DNA from: Armatimonadota bacterium
Lineage (GTDB): Bacteria > Armatimonadota > Fimbriimonadia > Fimbriimonadales > ATM1
Length of the DNA stretch: 64,000 nt
Reading direction: 5' to 3'
Assembly: GCA_003577165.1 (NCBI GenBank)
Contig: QEUM01000006.1
Coordinates: 54,225-118,224, forward strand
Shown one piece after another: positions 9,301-17,334 of the stretch. A program made the position numbers and the translations under genes. The notes beneath the pieces are model-generated. The model saw nothing but the letters and a program-made list of their open reading frames with translations, made no database searches and was not told the origin of the DNA. Each line of letters begins with the position of its first letter. The first letter of the stretch is position 1.

Positions 9301-9443
9301 GGCTCGACGGCAGTCCGATGGAGAACTTGGGACAGAAACCCGACATCGAGGTCCCGTGGCCGAACGAGGACTACATGGCCGGCAAAGATCCGCAGCTCGA
9401 ACGGGCGATACAGGAACTCCTCAAGAAAATCGGCAGAAACTGA
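6309..9443 (+). CDS. Tricorn-like S41 peptidase with beta-propellers and PDZ
   Basis: 1044 residues from ATG 6309, which has a GGAGGGT site before it and opens a Sec signal peptide (MRFCFVSIAALLTVSAAAQ). The N-terminal two thirds is TolB/PD40-type beta-propeller with many SPDGK repeats. Then comes the tricorn core: ELEGSHSEV carries the catalytic Ser/His pair, a PDZ-like segment follows (PGEYVLAINGVDV), then DVRFNGGGNIADSL, the nucleophile region ENSFSNAEMFPYS, and SPMENLGQKPDIEVPWP with the expected Glu. It degrades peptides, probably in the periplasm. It is followed after four bases by rhamnulokinase, likely in one transcript. A paralogue lies at 50494-53679. Confidence 0.92.
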   Translation: MRFCFVSIAALLTVSAAAQIGVPESKSIVGVRRPALSPDGSLVAFQYRGDIFVVDAQGGTARQVTNHVELDTNPIWSPDGKWIAFSSDRNGNYDVFAIPVDGGETRQLTYSSGNEIATDWSPDGRMITFTARRDSPWTGIYVLDVQTLKFKRVAEDYQGFANPRFSPDGKMIVAQRHGFPWTRPRYSGSAAAQISFIDVSSGKTTIVRSNGFQHLWPQFAPDGKAVYAVTVGELTPSSPWMNKPPITFEDSANKTPNLWLFGLDGRGRRVTNSIGEPIRTPSVSRSGAIAYELGGKLHIVANGKDSEISIRVYADPKQNAKTTTVLTTGATEAVVSPDEKSFAFVANSEIWTVPIEKPTGRNKDDAQRLTEYPGIDEGILWSADGKQIYFISDRDFNQRLYALDVESKKVTSIWMGSDDAFGAQLSPDGKKIAFWTAGDTGGLYVYDTEAATPPTLVYAQPGSQFFGTSAGDFAWSPDSKWLAVTAQKTGSVWWLEIVDLAGKARKVSRLNVDYANPAWSADGKFLYYSRGGAAAGFYALPLKPEDTAPDENEMKYEEPKDPVIVEIDFNEIWRRERRLFTNPVSGNVKSDIKSGKIFFLSGNALMESSYDGKSVRQLTDSVSEFTLGKDGKNIFGLRAGQPFRMTLGGNNPITTVTFRAEYIQNLDLVRKAAFVQFWRTYNRAFYDGNFHGRDWANIRTRYEPLMDGVGHRLEFAELLNMMVGELEGSHSEVSAAPGGVQGPSDAHPGFLFDYSYTGPGIRVLGTFERAPATYAKTEIKPGEYVLAINGVDVTLDERLWDVLRNQSGRDLVLTVNSTPSKTGARQVKYGALSSGSFSQLRYEQWVVRNRKSVEAASNSRFGYVHIAGMGGGDRTRFEEEFWEEANGKAAMVIDVRFNGGGNIADSLVDWLERKPHGYYKTRDSHIETAPSDRVWDKPIVVLHNENSFSNAEMFPYSMRQRGLATLIGMPTPGYVIWTWGGSLVDGTRIRLPMGAVWRLDGSPMENLGQKPDIEVPWPNEDYMAGKDPQLERAIQELLKKIGRN

Positions 9444-9447
9444 CGCA

Positions 9448-10827
9448 GTGAACGTAATAGCGTTCGATTTGGGCGCTTCGACGGGCAGAGCCCTCGAAGT
9501 GAATCTCTCGACCGCGCTTACCGTGCGAGAACTTCATCGGTTCGACACGCCGGGAACGTTCGAGGAGGGCTTTGAGCGCTGGAACGTTTCGCAAATCGTC
9601 GAGCAACTTCGTCGTTCTCTGCACGAGGGCGCAAACGCGCGGTGCATCGCCGTCGATACCTGGGGGGTGGACTTCGGGCTCCTCGATGAAGCCGGTTCAC
9701 TTGTGGCCAATCCGATACGGTACCGAGATGCTTCCCATGCCGCCGGTCTTCAGGAGTTAGAAAGACGCGTTCCGCGAGAGGACGCCTTCCGACGCACCGG
9801 CATCCAGCCGTGGGTGTTCAACACGGCCAGCCAACTGCTCGCCCGCTCACTCCGAGGTGATCGCGAACTGAAGTCTGCGGCGACCCTTGCAATGATGCCG
9901 GACCTCATCGCGGGCCGGCTGTGCGCTGAGCCTTGGTCGCCATTTGCTGAGCGCACCATTGCTTCGACCTCTCAGTTGATGGGGCTCAACGGCGATTGGG
10001 ACGGCGCTCTGTGCGAAGCGGCAGAGGTGGCCGACGGCCTCTTGCCTCCGATCAGCCCTGCGGGAGCGATTCGCGGTCGCACGGCCGAAGGAGTGCCCGT
10101 CATCGCCACCGCCGGCCACGACACCGCTTGCGCGGTCGCCGCTGCGCCGCTCCGGTCGGACGGCGAAGCGTTTCTTTCTTCAGGCACTTGGTCTCTCCTG
10201 GGCACGGAATCGGACACGGCCCTCGCCTCGCCGGAAGCGCTCCATCTCGGCATCACGAATGAGCGCACAGTGGACGGCAGGTTTCGGGTGCTGAAGAACA
10301 TCATGGGCCTCTGGCTCCTGCAGAGCTGCCAAGGGGCGCGCACCGCCGAGGAGTGCGTCGCTCTCGCCGAGCGGGCCCGGCCCTTCGTGGCGAAGTTCGA
10401 CCCGAACCACCCGAGCCTCCTAAATCCCCCGGACATGCCTTCCGCGATCCGCTCTCTCTGCGACGCCGAGGTCGAGACGGAGGGCGAACTCTATCGGTGC
10501 ATCTTCGAGAATCTGGCGGCCGAGTACGCAAGGACTCTCCGGTCTCTGGAGAGGCTCACCGGCAGCAGATTCACCGCAATCCGCGTCGTGGGCGGCGGGG
10601 CCAGGAACTCGCTTCTCAACCAGATGACGGCCGACGCAGCAGGGGTTCCGGTCTACGCGGGGCCGTACGAGGCGACTGCAATCGGCAACGGGCTCGTCCA
10701 GTTCGCCGCCCTCGGCGAACTGCCGATGAACCTGCAGGTGTGGCGCGACCTCGTGGCCCGCTCCTTTCCGTCCGCCGAATTCCTCCCTCGAGAGCCTGGG
10801 GCCTGGTCGGATTGGCAGGCGGAGTGA
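9448..10827 (+). CDS. rhaB: Rhamnulokinase (FGGY carbohydrate kinase)
   Basis: Phosphorylates L-rhamnulose with ATP, the second step of rhamnose breakdown. 459 residues. The N-terminal actin-like domain starts VIAFDLGASTGRALE, with DTWGVDFGLLD near residue 69 as in RhaB. The C-terminal domain has GHDTACAVAAAP, LSSGTWSLLGTE and the ATP-site IRVVGGGARN. The GTG start is four bases after the tricorn stop. Neighbours for rhamnose isomerase or aldolase are not in this window, so the exact sugar rests on family likeness (FGGY subfamily) alone. Confidence 0.88.
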   Translation: MNVIAFDLGASTGRALEVNLSTALTVRELHRFDTPGTFEEGFERWNVSQIVEQLRRSLHEGANARCIAVDTWGVDFGLLDEAGSLVANPIRYRDASHAAGLQELERRVPREDAFRRTGIQPWVFNTASQLLARSLRGDRELKSAATLAMMPDLIAGRLCAEPWSPFAERTIASTSQLMGLNGDWDGALCEAAEVADGLLPPISPAGAIRGRTAEGVPVIATAGHDTACAVAAAPLRSDGEAFLSSGTWSLLGTESDTALASPEALHLGITNERTVDGRFRVLKNIMGLWLLQSCQGARTAEECVALAERARPFVAKFDPNHPSLLNPPDMPSAIRSLCDAEVETEGELYRCIFENLAAEYARTLRSLERLTGSRFTAIRVVGGGARNSLLNQMTADAAGVPVYAGPYEATAIGNGLVQFAALGELPMNLQVWRDLVARSFPSAEFLPREPGAWSDWQAE

Positions 10828-10903
10828 ACCGAAGCGCCCCTCCAGCGTCGTTGCGGTTACCCATCTGCCGGTGGACGGCATACAATAATAGGAAGGGCGT
10901 GCA

Positions 10904-12364
10904 ATGACGACTCGAGAGAAGATCGCGCATCTGCTCCGGCGCTTCGGCCTCGGAGCAAGCATCGCCGAGCTCGATTACTACGAGAAACTCGGCGTGGACG
11001 GCGCAATCGACCGGCTGATCAACTACGAGAACTACCCGGACGGATACGGCGTGAACTGCTATGAGTACGCAGGCCGCGTCGACGGGCTGCTTCGCCTTAA
11101 CCCCCCGCAAGTGATTGCGTGGTGGACGGCGCAACTCATCACCACGCAAAGGCCTCTCGAAGAGAAACTCACCCTGTTCTGGCACGATCACTTTGCGGTT
11201 AGCGCTTCCAAAGTGAATGCCGCGCCGATAATGCTCGAGTACGTTCAGACACTTCGGCGCAACGCGAACGGCAACTTCCTGAGAATGCTCGAAGCCATCA
11301 GCAAAGACCCGGCCATGATCTGGTGGCTCGACAACAACACGAACGTCCGCGGCAAGCCGAATGAGAACTTCGCGCGCGAAGTTCTGGAACTCTTCACGAT
11401 GGGAATCGGCAATTACACGGAGACAGACATCCAGGAGGCCGCGCGCGCCTTTACGGGCTGGACTTTCCGCAGGACGCGATTGGGCCGCCCGACTCCGGAA
11501 GAGATCGAGCAGCAGGTCCTCAACGGCGAGCCGCTGACGACGTACCAATTCTTGCCGCGACAGCACGATGAGGGGATCAAGAAGATACTCGGTAACGAGG
11601 GGAACTTCAATGGCAACGACGTGCTTGGCATCGTGGCCCCGCGAAGGGAGACCGCACGCTACATCACTACAAAACTGTGGGAGTGGTTTGCCTACCCGAA
11701 TCCGGAGCCCAAAGTACAAGAGAAACTCATCAAAGCGTATTTCGACAGCGGATTCGAGATCAAGCCGATTCTCAAGGCGATCGCGGAGTCGGAGGAGTTC
11801 TGGAGCGAGAAATGCGTTCGAAAGCAGATCAAGAACCCCGTTGACTTCACGATCTCTCTGGCGAGGCAATTGGGTTTGGGCGCCTATCTGCTGCGCGAAC
11901 GAAAACCGGATGCGAGGCCGAACGAGCCGATCCCACGAAGCGTCGTTCAAACGGCGAATGGATTCGGTCGCGCCCTGGGCCAACAGGGGATGCAACTCCT
12001 CTATCCGCCCGACGTAGCAGGATGGGACTGGGGTGCGGCGTGGATCTCCTCGGCGACGATGATCGAGCGAATTCGAGTCGCAGACCTCCTATTCCAGCAG
12101 AGGCCCGCGGCCAGTGGAGGCACAGCGGCCATCGTCGCGGACTACGTGCTCAATCAGCGAAAGGCCTCCACATCAGCGGCCGCCATCGAAGCCATGGCAG
12201 AATTGTTCGATGCGCAGGTTCCCGCCTCAGGGAGGTCTGCGCTGACGAAGGCCTTCGAATCCGCCGGCGGCCTGGCCGCGCTTGCGGGCCAGCGAACGGG
12301 CTCGACGGTTGTCAGAGAAACCTTGCGGGTTCTCTTCGCGATACCAGAATTTCATTTTTGCTGA
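10904..12364 (+). CDS. DUF1800 family protein
   Basis: 486 residues. It opens MTTREKIAHLLRRFGLGAS, the family signature, with LTLFWHDHFAVS (about 89-100), ENFARE(V)LELF and ARAFTGWTFRR (about 150-200), and a late LLYPPDVAGWDWG. The function of DUF1800 is unknown; members are nearly always paired with a DUF1501 gene, as here (next gene 21 bases downstream). No signal peptide is visible; the partner carries a Tat leader, and the pair may be exported together. A paralogue without DUF1501 lies at 53839-55311. Confidence 0.9.
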   Translation: MTTREKIAHLLRRFGLGASIAELDYYEKLGVDGAIDRLINYENYPDGYGVNCYEYAGRVDGLLRLNPPQVIAWWTAQLITTQRPLEEKLTLFWHDHFAVSASKVNAAPIMLEYVQTLRRNANGNFLRMLEAISKDPAMIWWLDNNTNVRGKPNENFAREVLELFTMGIGNYTETDIQEAARAFTGWTFRRTRLGRPTPEEIEQQVLNGEPLTTYQFLPRQHDEGIKKILGNEGNFNGNDVLGIVAPRRETARYITTKLWEWFAYPNPEPKVQEKLIKAYFDSGFEIKPILKAIAESEEFWSEKCVRKQIKNPVDFTISLARQLGLGAYLLRERKPDARPNEPIPRSVVQTANGFGRALGQQGMQLLYPPDVAGWDWGAAWISSATMIERIRVADLLFQQRPAASGGTAAIVADYVLNQRKASTSAAAIEAMAELFDAQVPASGRSALTKAFESAGGLAALAGQRTGSTVVRETLRVLFAIPEFHFC

Positions 12365-12385
12365 TGAACGATACGAGGTGACGTA

Positions 12386-13615
12386 ATGAGCAACGACTTC
12401 AGCCGAAGAGACTTCCTTCGCGGTGGTGCAATCATCACCCTCGGCCTGGCGTCTCCGCCCTGGTTGGCGAAGATCGCATACGCGGACATTCTGAAATTGG
12501 CGCGTGGCGGCAAGGTCGATCCCGACAACATCCTTGTCGTCTGTCAACTATCGGGTGGGAACGACGGCCTCAACACCGTGATCCCCTACGCGGATTCGCG
12601 GTACTACGAATTCAGACCGACGCTCGCACAAAAAGAGGACGCCGTCATCAAACTCAATGACCAACTCGGCTTCCACCCTTCCATGAAGGGCGCAGAGGAA
12701 GTCTTCAAGTCGGGTCAGATGGCGGTCATCCAAAACGTCGGATACCCGAACCCCAATCGCTCGCACTTCCGGAGCATGGACATTTGGCAGACGGCCAATC
12801 CGGACAAGGTCGAGAAGTATGGATGGCTCGGCAAGTATCTCGACCAGGAACTCAAGAAGGGTTCGATCAACCCGATTCTTGCGATCGGCCTCATGCGGAC
12901 CAGTCCGGCAGCGTTTTCCGCTCAAGAGGCGTCGGTGCCGTGCTTCGCGAGTCTCGCAGACGTGCAGCAACTCGTCGGAGACCCCGACGCGGAGATGAGG
13001 CTCAGGGAAGCTCAGGGCATGGAGTCTGGCTCGAACGCGAGCGCGGACCTCATCCGCAAGGCGAACCTAACCGCGCTCGACGCGATGGCTCAACTGAAGA
13101 AGTCAATCGCTTCTTACAAGTCGAACTTCACGTATGACCAGAACGAGTTCGGCCGCGGATTCCAGCAGATCGCGCAGATCATCGCAACCTCTCCCAAGAC
13201 GCGCGTGATCTACTTCGCCGCGGGCGGGTTCGACACTCACAGCCGCCAAGCGGAGACCCACGCCCAGTTGCTCGGCAACTTCAGCACCGCGGTGAAGACG
13301 TTCATGGACGAGATGAAGGCGATCGGCAAAGAGAAGAAGGTCACCGTCATGGTGTTCAGCGAGTTCGGGCGCCGGTGTCAGGAAAACGGAAGTCAGGGCA
13401 CGGACCACGGAGCGGCCGCGCCGATGTTTGTGGTCGGTGGCTCGGTCAAAGGAGGCTTCATCGGTTCGAATCCGGACCTCGTGAACCTCGACCGCGGCGA
13501 TCTGAAGTGGCATACCGACTTCCGCCAGGTGTATGCGACCGTGCTCGACGAATGGATGGGGTCGGACAGCGAGTCCATCTTTGGGTCAAAATTCGAGCAC
13601 GTCCAAATCTTCTGA
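12386..13615 (+). CDS. DUF1501 family protein with Tat signal
   Basis: 409 residues. The Tat leader has SRRDFLRGG followed by a hydrophobic run ending near IAYAD. The mature part belongs to the sulfatase-like DUF1501 family: VVCQLSGGNDGLNTVIPY, LGFHPSMKGAEEVFKSGQMAVIQNVGYPNPNRSHF, FDTHSRQAETHAQLL and EFGRRCQENGSQGTDHGAAAPMFVVGG all match the family's metal/active-site style blocks. Activity not established. It is translated from the same transcript as the DUF1800 gene and ends at a strong terminator. Confidence 0.9.
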   Translation: MSNDFSRRDFLRGGAIITLGLASPPWLAKIAYADILKLARGGKVDPDNILVVCQLSGGNDGLNTVIPYADSRYYEFRPTLAQKEDAVIKLNDQLGFHPSMKGAEEVFKSGQMAVIQNVGYPNPNRSHFRSMDIWQTANPDKVEKYGWLGKYLDQELKKGSINPILAIGLMRTSPAAFSAQEASVPCFASLADVQQLVGDPDAEMRLREAQGMESGSNASADLIRKANLTALDAMAQLKKSIASYKSNFTYDQNEFGRGFQQIAQIIATSPKTRVIYFAAGGFDTHSRQAETHAQLLGNFSTAVKTFMDEMKAIGKEKKVTVMVFSEFGRRCQENGSQGTDHGAAAPMFVVGGSVKGGFIGSNPDLVNLDRGDLKWHTDFRQVYATVLDEWMGSDSESIFGSKFEHVQIF

Positions 13616-13640
13616 CGACTTGGAGGAGAGGCACTACCTA

Positions 13641-13672
13641 CCCGGCCGCTTCGTGCGGCCGGGACTTTTTTT
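13641..13672 (+). terminator. Rho-independent terminator after DUF1501 gene
   Basis: Perfect stem CCCGGCCGC / GCGGCCGGG with a TTCGT loop, followed by AC and eight T. It ends the DUF1800-DUF1501 transcript and lies between convergent genes, three bases before the end of the next minus-strand gene. Confidence 0.93.
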
Positions 13673-13674
13673 GT

Positions 13675-13935
13675 CTACCGCCGCCTCTCGCGATTGAACG
13701 CGTCGGTCACGGATCGAAGGCGCACCGGGCTCGAGTGCCGTGGGGCTTTGCCTTCGAGCGTCGCTCCGTTGAACACGTCGATGATCCTCTCGCGATGGTC
13801 GTTCATCATGCAGATGGATCGAGGCCCGAACATCTGCACCGCTTCGACGGCGTTCTCCCAAGTTCGTGGATTGAGTTTCCCGTCCTTGCACGTCTCGCGC
13901 TCGGCGTCGAATCGCGGGCAGTCCTCGCAGCGCAT
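13675..13935 (-). CDS. Small Cys-containing hypothetical protein
   Basis: 86 residues from ATG 13935. A longer TTG start at 13995 is possible but overlaps the upstream gene. The protein begins MRCEDCPRFDAERETCKDGKLNP, has a later ICMMND, and so has four cysteines (CxxC plus two more). That spacing suggests a small zinc or Fe-S site. C-terminal helices are basic. It lies downstream of the beta-propeller gene on the same strand. I do not recognise a named family. Cytoplasmic by absence of a leader. Confidence 0.6.
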   Translation of the reverse strand: MRCEDCPRFDAERETCKDGKLNPRTWENAVEAVQMFGPRSICMMNDHRERIIDVFNGATLEGKAPRHSSPVRLRSVTDAFNRERRR

Positions 13936-13976
13936 ATGCGAGTATAGACGCGCTGCCAAGATCAGTTGACGCGCGA

Positions 13977-15290
13977 CTACGGGCGAGCGTACCAACCGAC
14001 GAAGTCGGTTCGAGCCTGCCAGTTCGCGACGACGGTCGGCCCGACGGTCTTAAAGCCGATTCGGGCGCGCAGTCTGCCCGTGCCAGCCTCGACGAAGTCG
14101 CTTGGCGTTGCGCCCACATCCGCGCGCAGGATCGCGTCGGTCGTAGGGCAGAGAGCTTCCTGGACAAGCACCCACACCTGATGAGTGAAGTCGAACATTT
14201 CGACTCGGACGAGCAGGTTCGAGATGCTTGCAGACACTTCCACCTTGAGGAAGAGACTCGACACAGACCCGAGCGTTTGCTGACCCTCCACGATGAATGA
14301 GGCGGGCGCCTCTTGCGGCGATAGCACGACTCCGGGATTCAGCACGAGTCTGGAATCGTCCTGAAAGAGAAGGCTCGCTAATCCGCCCTGCACGAGCCGC
14401 CCGCGCAGCAGAGAAAAAACGTTCGCATACGTGAGTTTGCCCTGGCTCTGATAGGAGGGCGTTTCGTTCGTGCCTTGAGTGTTGGTCAACTGCTGCACGT
14501 TCGATCCATCCACGTTCATCGAATACAGTTCGTAATCGCCAGAGCGATTCGATACGAAGATGATCTTGGATCCATCCGGGCTGAAGGTCGGATACCAGTC
14601 GAGAGCGGAATGGTTGGTAAGACGGGTCTGATTCGACCCATTGGAGTTCATGATGTAGATCTCGTAATTCCCATCACGCGTCGAATTGAACGCGATCTTG
14701 TCGCCATCCGGACTGAACACGCACTCTGCGTCCGTTGCTGCATGATTGGTCAAGTTGACCTGCCCCGAGCCATCCGCGTTCATCAAGTAGATTTCGTAAT
14801 TTCCGTCGCGCGTCGAAAAGAAACAGATCTTCGACCCGTCCGGGCTGTAGCTGGGGCCGTAATCATGGCCGTTCGGCGTGTTCGACAAGTTGACCTCGTT
14901 GGTGCCGTCAGGATCGATTCGCCAAATGTCGCTGTCGGTCGGCGTTTCTCGATGGAATGCGATGTGTTTTCCGTCCGGCGACCAGGAGGGTCGAGTTTCG
15001 TGATCCGAACTCGCATTCGTAAGATCGAGTTCGCCCGTTCCGTCCAAGTTCATGACGTGCAGGTCGCCGGGGAAGCCGTCTCGGTGTGAATGGAACGCCA
15101 CCTTGCGGCCATCGGGGCTGAGCACTGGGCTGATGTCCTCAGGGCTGCGGAAGGTCAATCGAACCGGATTGGTGCCGTCTTCCTGCATCACGTATATCTC
15201 GTGGTTGCCGTCCCGCGTGGAGGCGAACGCGATCAGCGAGGGAGGGGGGCCGGCCAGTATGGCCGTTGCAGATACAAAGAATGAGATCAC
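13977..15290 (-). CDS. Exported TolB/PD40 beta-propeller protein
   Basis: 437 residues from GTG 15290, chosen because a CAGGAGAG site lies 8 bases upstream and the start opens a signal peptide (VISFFVSATAILAGPPPSLIAFAS). Seven or so blades follow, each with a SPDG(x)KIAF(x)S(x)RDGNYEIYxMNxDGSN pattern. That is the TolB/DPP-like PD40 repeat that often reports per-entity text-like values. The C-terminal ~130 residues form a separate beta-rich domain (QTLGSVSSLFLKVEVSAS onward). The protein probably binds ligands or partners in the periplasm; no catalytic motif seen. Confidence 0.85.
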   Translation of the reverse strand: MISFFVSATAILAGPPPSLIAFASTRDGNHEIYVMQEDGTNPVRLTFRSPEDISPVLSPDGRKVAFHSHRDGFPGDLHVMNLDGTGELDLTNASSDHETRPSWSPDGKHIAFHRETPTDSDIWRIDPDGTNEVNLSNTPNGHDYGPSYSPDGSKICFFSTRDGNYEIYLMNADGSGQVNLTNHAATDAECVFSPDGDKIAFNSTRDGNYEIYIMNSNGSNQTRLTNHSALDWYPTFSPDGSKIIFVSNRSGDYELYSMNVDGSNVQQLTNTQGTNETPSYQSQGKLTYANVFSLLRGRLVQGGLASLLFQDDSRLVLNPGVVLSPQEAPASFIVEGQQTLGSVSSLFLKVEVSASISNLLVRVEMFDFTHQVWVLVQEALCPTTDAILRADVGATPSDFVEAGTGRLRARIGFKTVGPTVVANWQARTDFVGWYARP

Positions 15291-15495
15291 TCGTGCTCTC
15301 CTGGGTAACGATACGCGAGACGGCTGGCTTGCGCTCCCTTCCGAATGCCGGTTTCGAATCGAGCGGAACTTGTGCGCCTTTTGGCTCGCACGAGCCATAA
15401 TGGCTGAGAACCGCCTGATCGTTTAGGAAGGTGTTCGGCATCAGTGAGGTGCGAGGGCGCTGGCCCTGCCCAATCGTCGACGGTTGGGAGGACCC

Positions 15496-15861
15496 ATGGC
15501 GTACGAATATCGCATTGACAAAGCAGAGAGGTTGGTCTACTTGACCGTAACGGGCGAGCCCGAGTTTCGGGAACTTCTCGAACTCCAATCCAAGTTTCGA
15601 CAGGACCCGGACTTTGATCCCTCCATGCGCGAGATCGCCGACCTAAGAGCATCCACAGGACACCTCAACGTAGATGAGTTGCGTACCTTAGCGCTGAACA
15701 CGCCGTTCGGCCCGGGATCAAAGCGTGCTATTGTCGTTGCCGAACCCCTTCAATTTGGACTTGTGCGCATGTTCGAACAGATGCATGCATACGAGGTTGA
15801 GAACTTCCGCGTCTTCTACGACATGGACGAAGCCATGGTTTGGATTCAGAGCACTGCTTAG
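15496..15861 (+). CDS. STAS/SpoIIAA-like small protein (copy 1)
   Basis: 121 residues from ATG 15496, with GGGAGG seven bases upstream. The sequence YRIDKAERLVYLTVTGEPEFRELLELQSKFRQDPDFDPSMREIADLR is the pattern of a widespread single-domain family of SpoIIAA-like (STAS-fold) proteins: a beta hairpin, then LRxDPDFDP, then a variable region ending FRVFYDMDEAMVWI. Possible roles are protein-protein regulation; the function is not established. A second paralogue of the same length (121 residues) follows at 16087. Confidence 0.7.
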   Translation: MAYEYRIDKAERLVYLTVTGEPEFRELLELQSKFRQDPDFDPSMREIADLRASTGHLNVDELRTLALNTPFGPGSKRAIVVAEPLQFGLVRMFEQMHAYEVENFRVFYDMDEAMVWIQSTA

Positions 15862-16086
15862 CAGCCAACGACACTCGCGAGAGGTTGAGAACGCAGGAGC
15901 CGACGAAGCGGAGCGAGTCGGGAGAACCCGAAAACCACTCAAAATTCCCGGTGCCGAACCTGCGAGTATCGGCGGAAGGGGCGGTACCATAGTCGCTGCA
16001 CCGCGTCGCCCGTAGTAAGAGCCGAGTTCGGCGTAAGGCAGATGTCGGGAAATAGAAACTTCGCAAGGAGGATCTACCGTGGCCGT

Positions 16087-16452
16087 ATGCCGCTCGCGTT
16101 TTCGATAGACAAGAAGAACGGTGTCTTATACTTGAAAGGCACGGGTGAACTTGCCTTCGAGGAACTGGTGTCAGTTCGCGAGAAGTTCTCCCAAGATGCG
16201 GACTTCCATCCATCGCTTCGTGTGCTGTGCGACTTCTCGCTGGCGAGCACAGAAATGACTCCCGAGGAAGTCCGGAAGTTCGGCCAACTGAGAAACTGGG
16301 CTCCAGAAGCGAGGATCGCAGTCGTTGTGTCGAGTGAAGTGCTGTTCGGCACGGTGAGGATGTATCAGGAGATGCACGACCTCCCCGCGGATCATCTCCG
16401 CGTCTTCCGCGACCTAACTGAAGCGCGTGAATGGCTCGGCTTGAGCGACTGA
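16087..16452 (+). CDS. STAS/SpoIIAA-like small protein (copy 2)
   Basis: 121 residues from ATG 16087, exactly the length of the upstream paralogue, which supports both starts. Shared positions include FxIDK(x)xxLVYL, GEPxFEEL, FxQDxDFxPSxR and FRVFxDxxEAxxWL. Identity looks moderate, so this is an old duplication. An AAGGAGG lies 15 bases before ATG, longer than usual; the in-frame ATG at 16042 is an alternative that would add 15 residues. Function unknown; the pair may interact or oligomerise. Confidence 0.68.
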   Translation: MPLAFSIDKKNGVLYLKGTGELAFEELVSVREKFSQDADFHPSLRVLCDFSLASTEMTPEEVRKFGQLRNWAPEARIAVVVSSEVLFGTVRMYQEMHDLPADHLRVFRDLTEAREWLGLSD

Positions 16453-16536
16453 GGCTGGCCGCTCGGTTGCCTTGCCTCCTTGCCCCCCATCCCGCTACTG
16501 GCCCCAGCCGAGGGGCGGGTACCCTGCGCTACTCTC

Positions 16537-17313
16537 GTGCGAATTCTGTTTTTGGGGGACGTGGTCGGCAAGGTCGGCCGTCAGGCGGTCAAGGCCGTCC
16601 TGCCTGACCTCATCTTAAGCCACGAACCCGACTTCACGATCATCAACGCCGAGAACTCGGCGGCAGGCTTCGGGATCACGCCCGACATCGCGGAAGAGCT
16701 CATCAAGTTGGGGGCCGACGGCATCACTCTTGGCAACCACGCTTTCCATCGCCAGGAGATCGAGGCCTACCTCGAGTCCTCATCGAAGATCGTCCGTCCC
16801 GCCAACTACCCTCCAGGAGTCCCCGGCAAGGGGTGGACGGTTCTCAAGAAGAACAGCCTGAGGCTCGGGCTCGCGAACCTCTGCGGCCGGGTCTTCATGG
16901 GGGACTATGACGACCCGTTCCGGACCATGGAGGCGATCCTCCAAGAGTCCGAAACCCGATGCTGGTTCGTGGATTTCCACGCGGAGGCCACCTCCGAGAA
17001 GATGGCCTTCGCCTGGCACTTCGACGGTCGAGTGTCGGCAATCGTCGGAACGCACACCCACGTGCAGACGTCGGATGAGCGAATCCTGCCGGGCGGCACG
17101 GCGTTCCTCACGGACGTTGGAATGTGCGGCCCGAAAGACTCGGTGATCGGAATGGACCGGGACATTGTCCTGAGGCGATTTCTCACTCAGATGCCCCACA
17201 GATTTGAGGTTGCGAGGAGTCCTGGAGTAATCTGTGGTGTAGTCATCGACGTCAACGCCGAGGACGGACGGGCCGAATCCATCGAGCGGATTCAAATACG
17301 AGACATAGGCTAA
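16537..17313 (+). CDS. ymdB: YmdB-family metallophosphoesterase (2',3'-cyclic nucleotide phosphodiesterase type)
   Basis: 258 residues from GTG 16537, the start that leaves VRILFLGDVVGKVGRQAV at the N-terminus as in the TIGR00282 family. Metal ligands are visible: GDVVG (Asp), INAENSAAGFGIT (Glu/Asn), LGNHAFHRQEI (Asn/His), VDFHAEATSEKMAFAWHFDGRVSAIVGTHTHVQTSD (two His). Characterised relatives hydrolyse 2',3'-cAMP and influence motility and biofilms in Bacillus. The in-frame GTG-like upstream extension to 16480 lacks a site and is rejected. Confidence 0.88.
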   Translation: MRILFLGDVVGKVGRQAVKAVLPDLILSHEPDFTIINAENSAAGFGITPDIAEELIKLGADGITLGNHAFHRQEIEAYLESSSKIVRPANYPPGVPGKGWTVLKKNSLRLGLANLCGRVFMGDYDDPFRTMEAILQESETRCWFVDFHAEATSEKMAFAWHFDGRVSAIVGTHTHVQTSDERILPGGTAFLTDVGMCGPKDSVIGMDRDIVLRRFLTQMPHRFEVARSPGVICGVVIDVNAEDGRAESIERIQIRDIG

Positions 17314-17334
17314 TTTGCACGGAGGGTCAATCCA

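Noticed and set aside
10616..11995. Leftward frame of 459 codons opposite rhamnulokinase and DUF1800
   Set aside because: Both sense genes are strongly supported by motifs; the frame has no leader, domain or ribosome-binding site.
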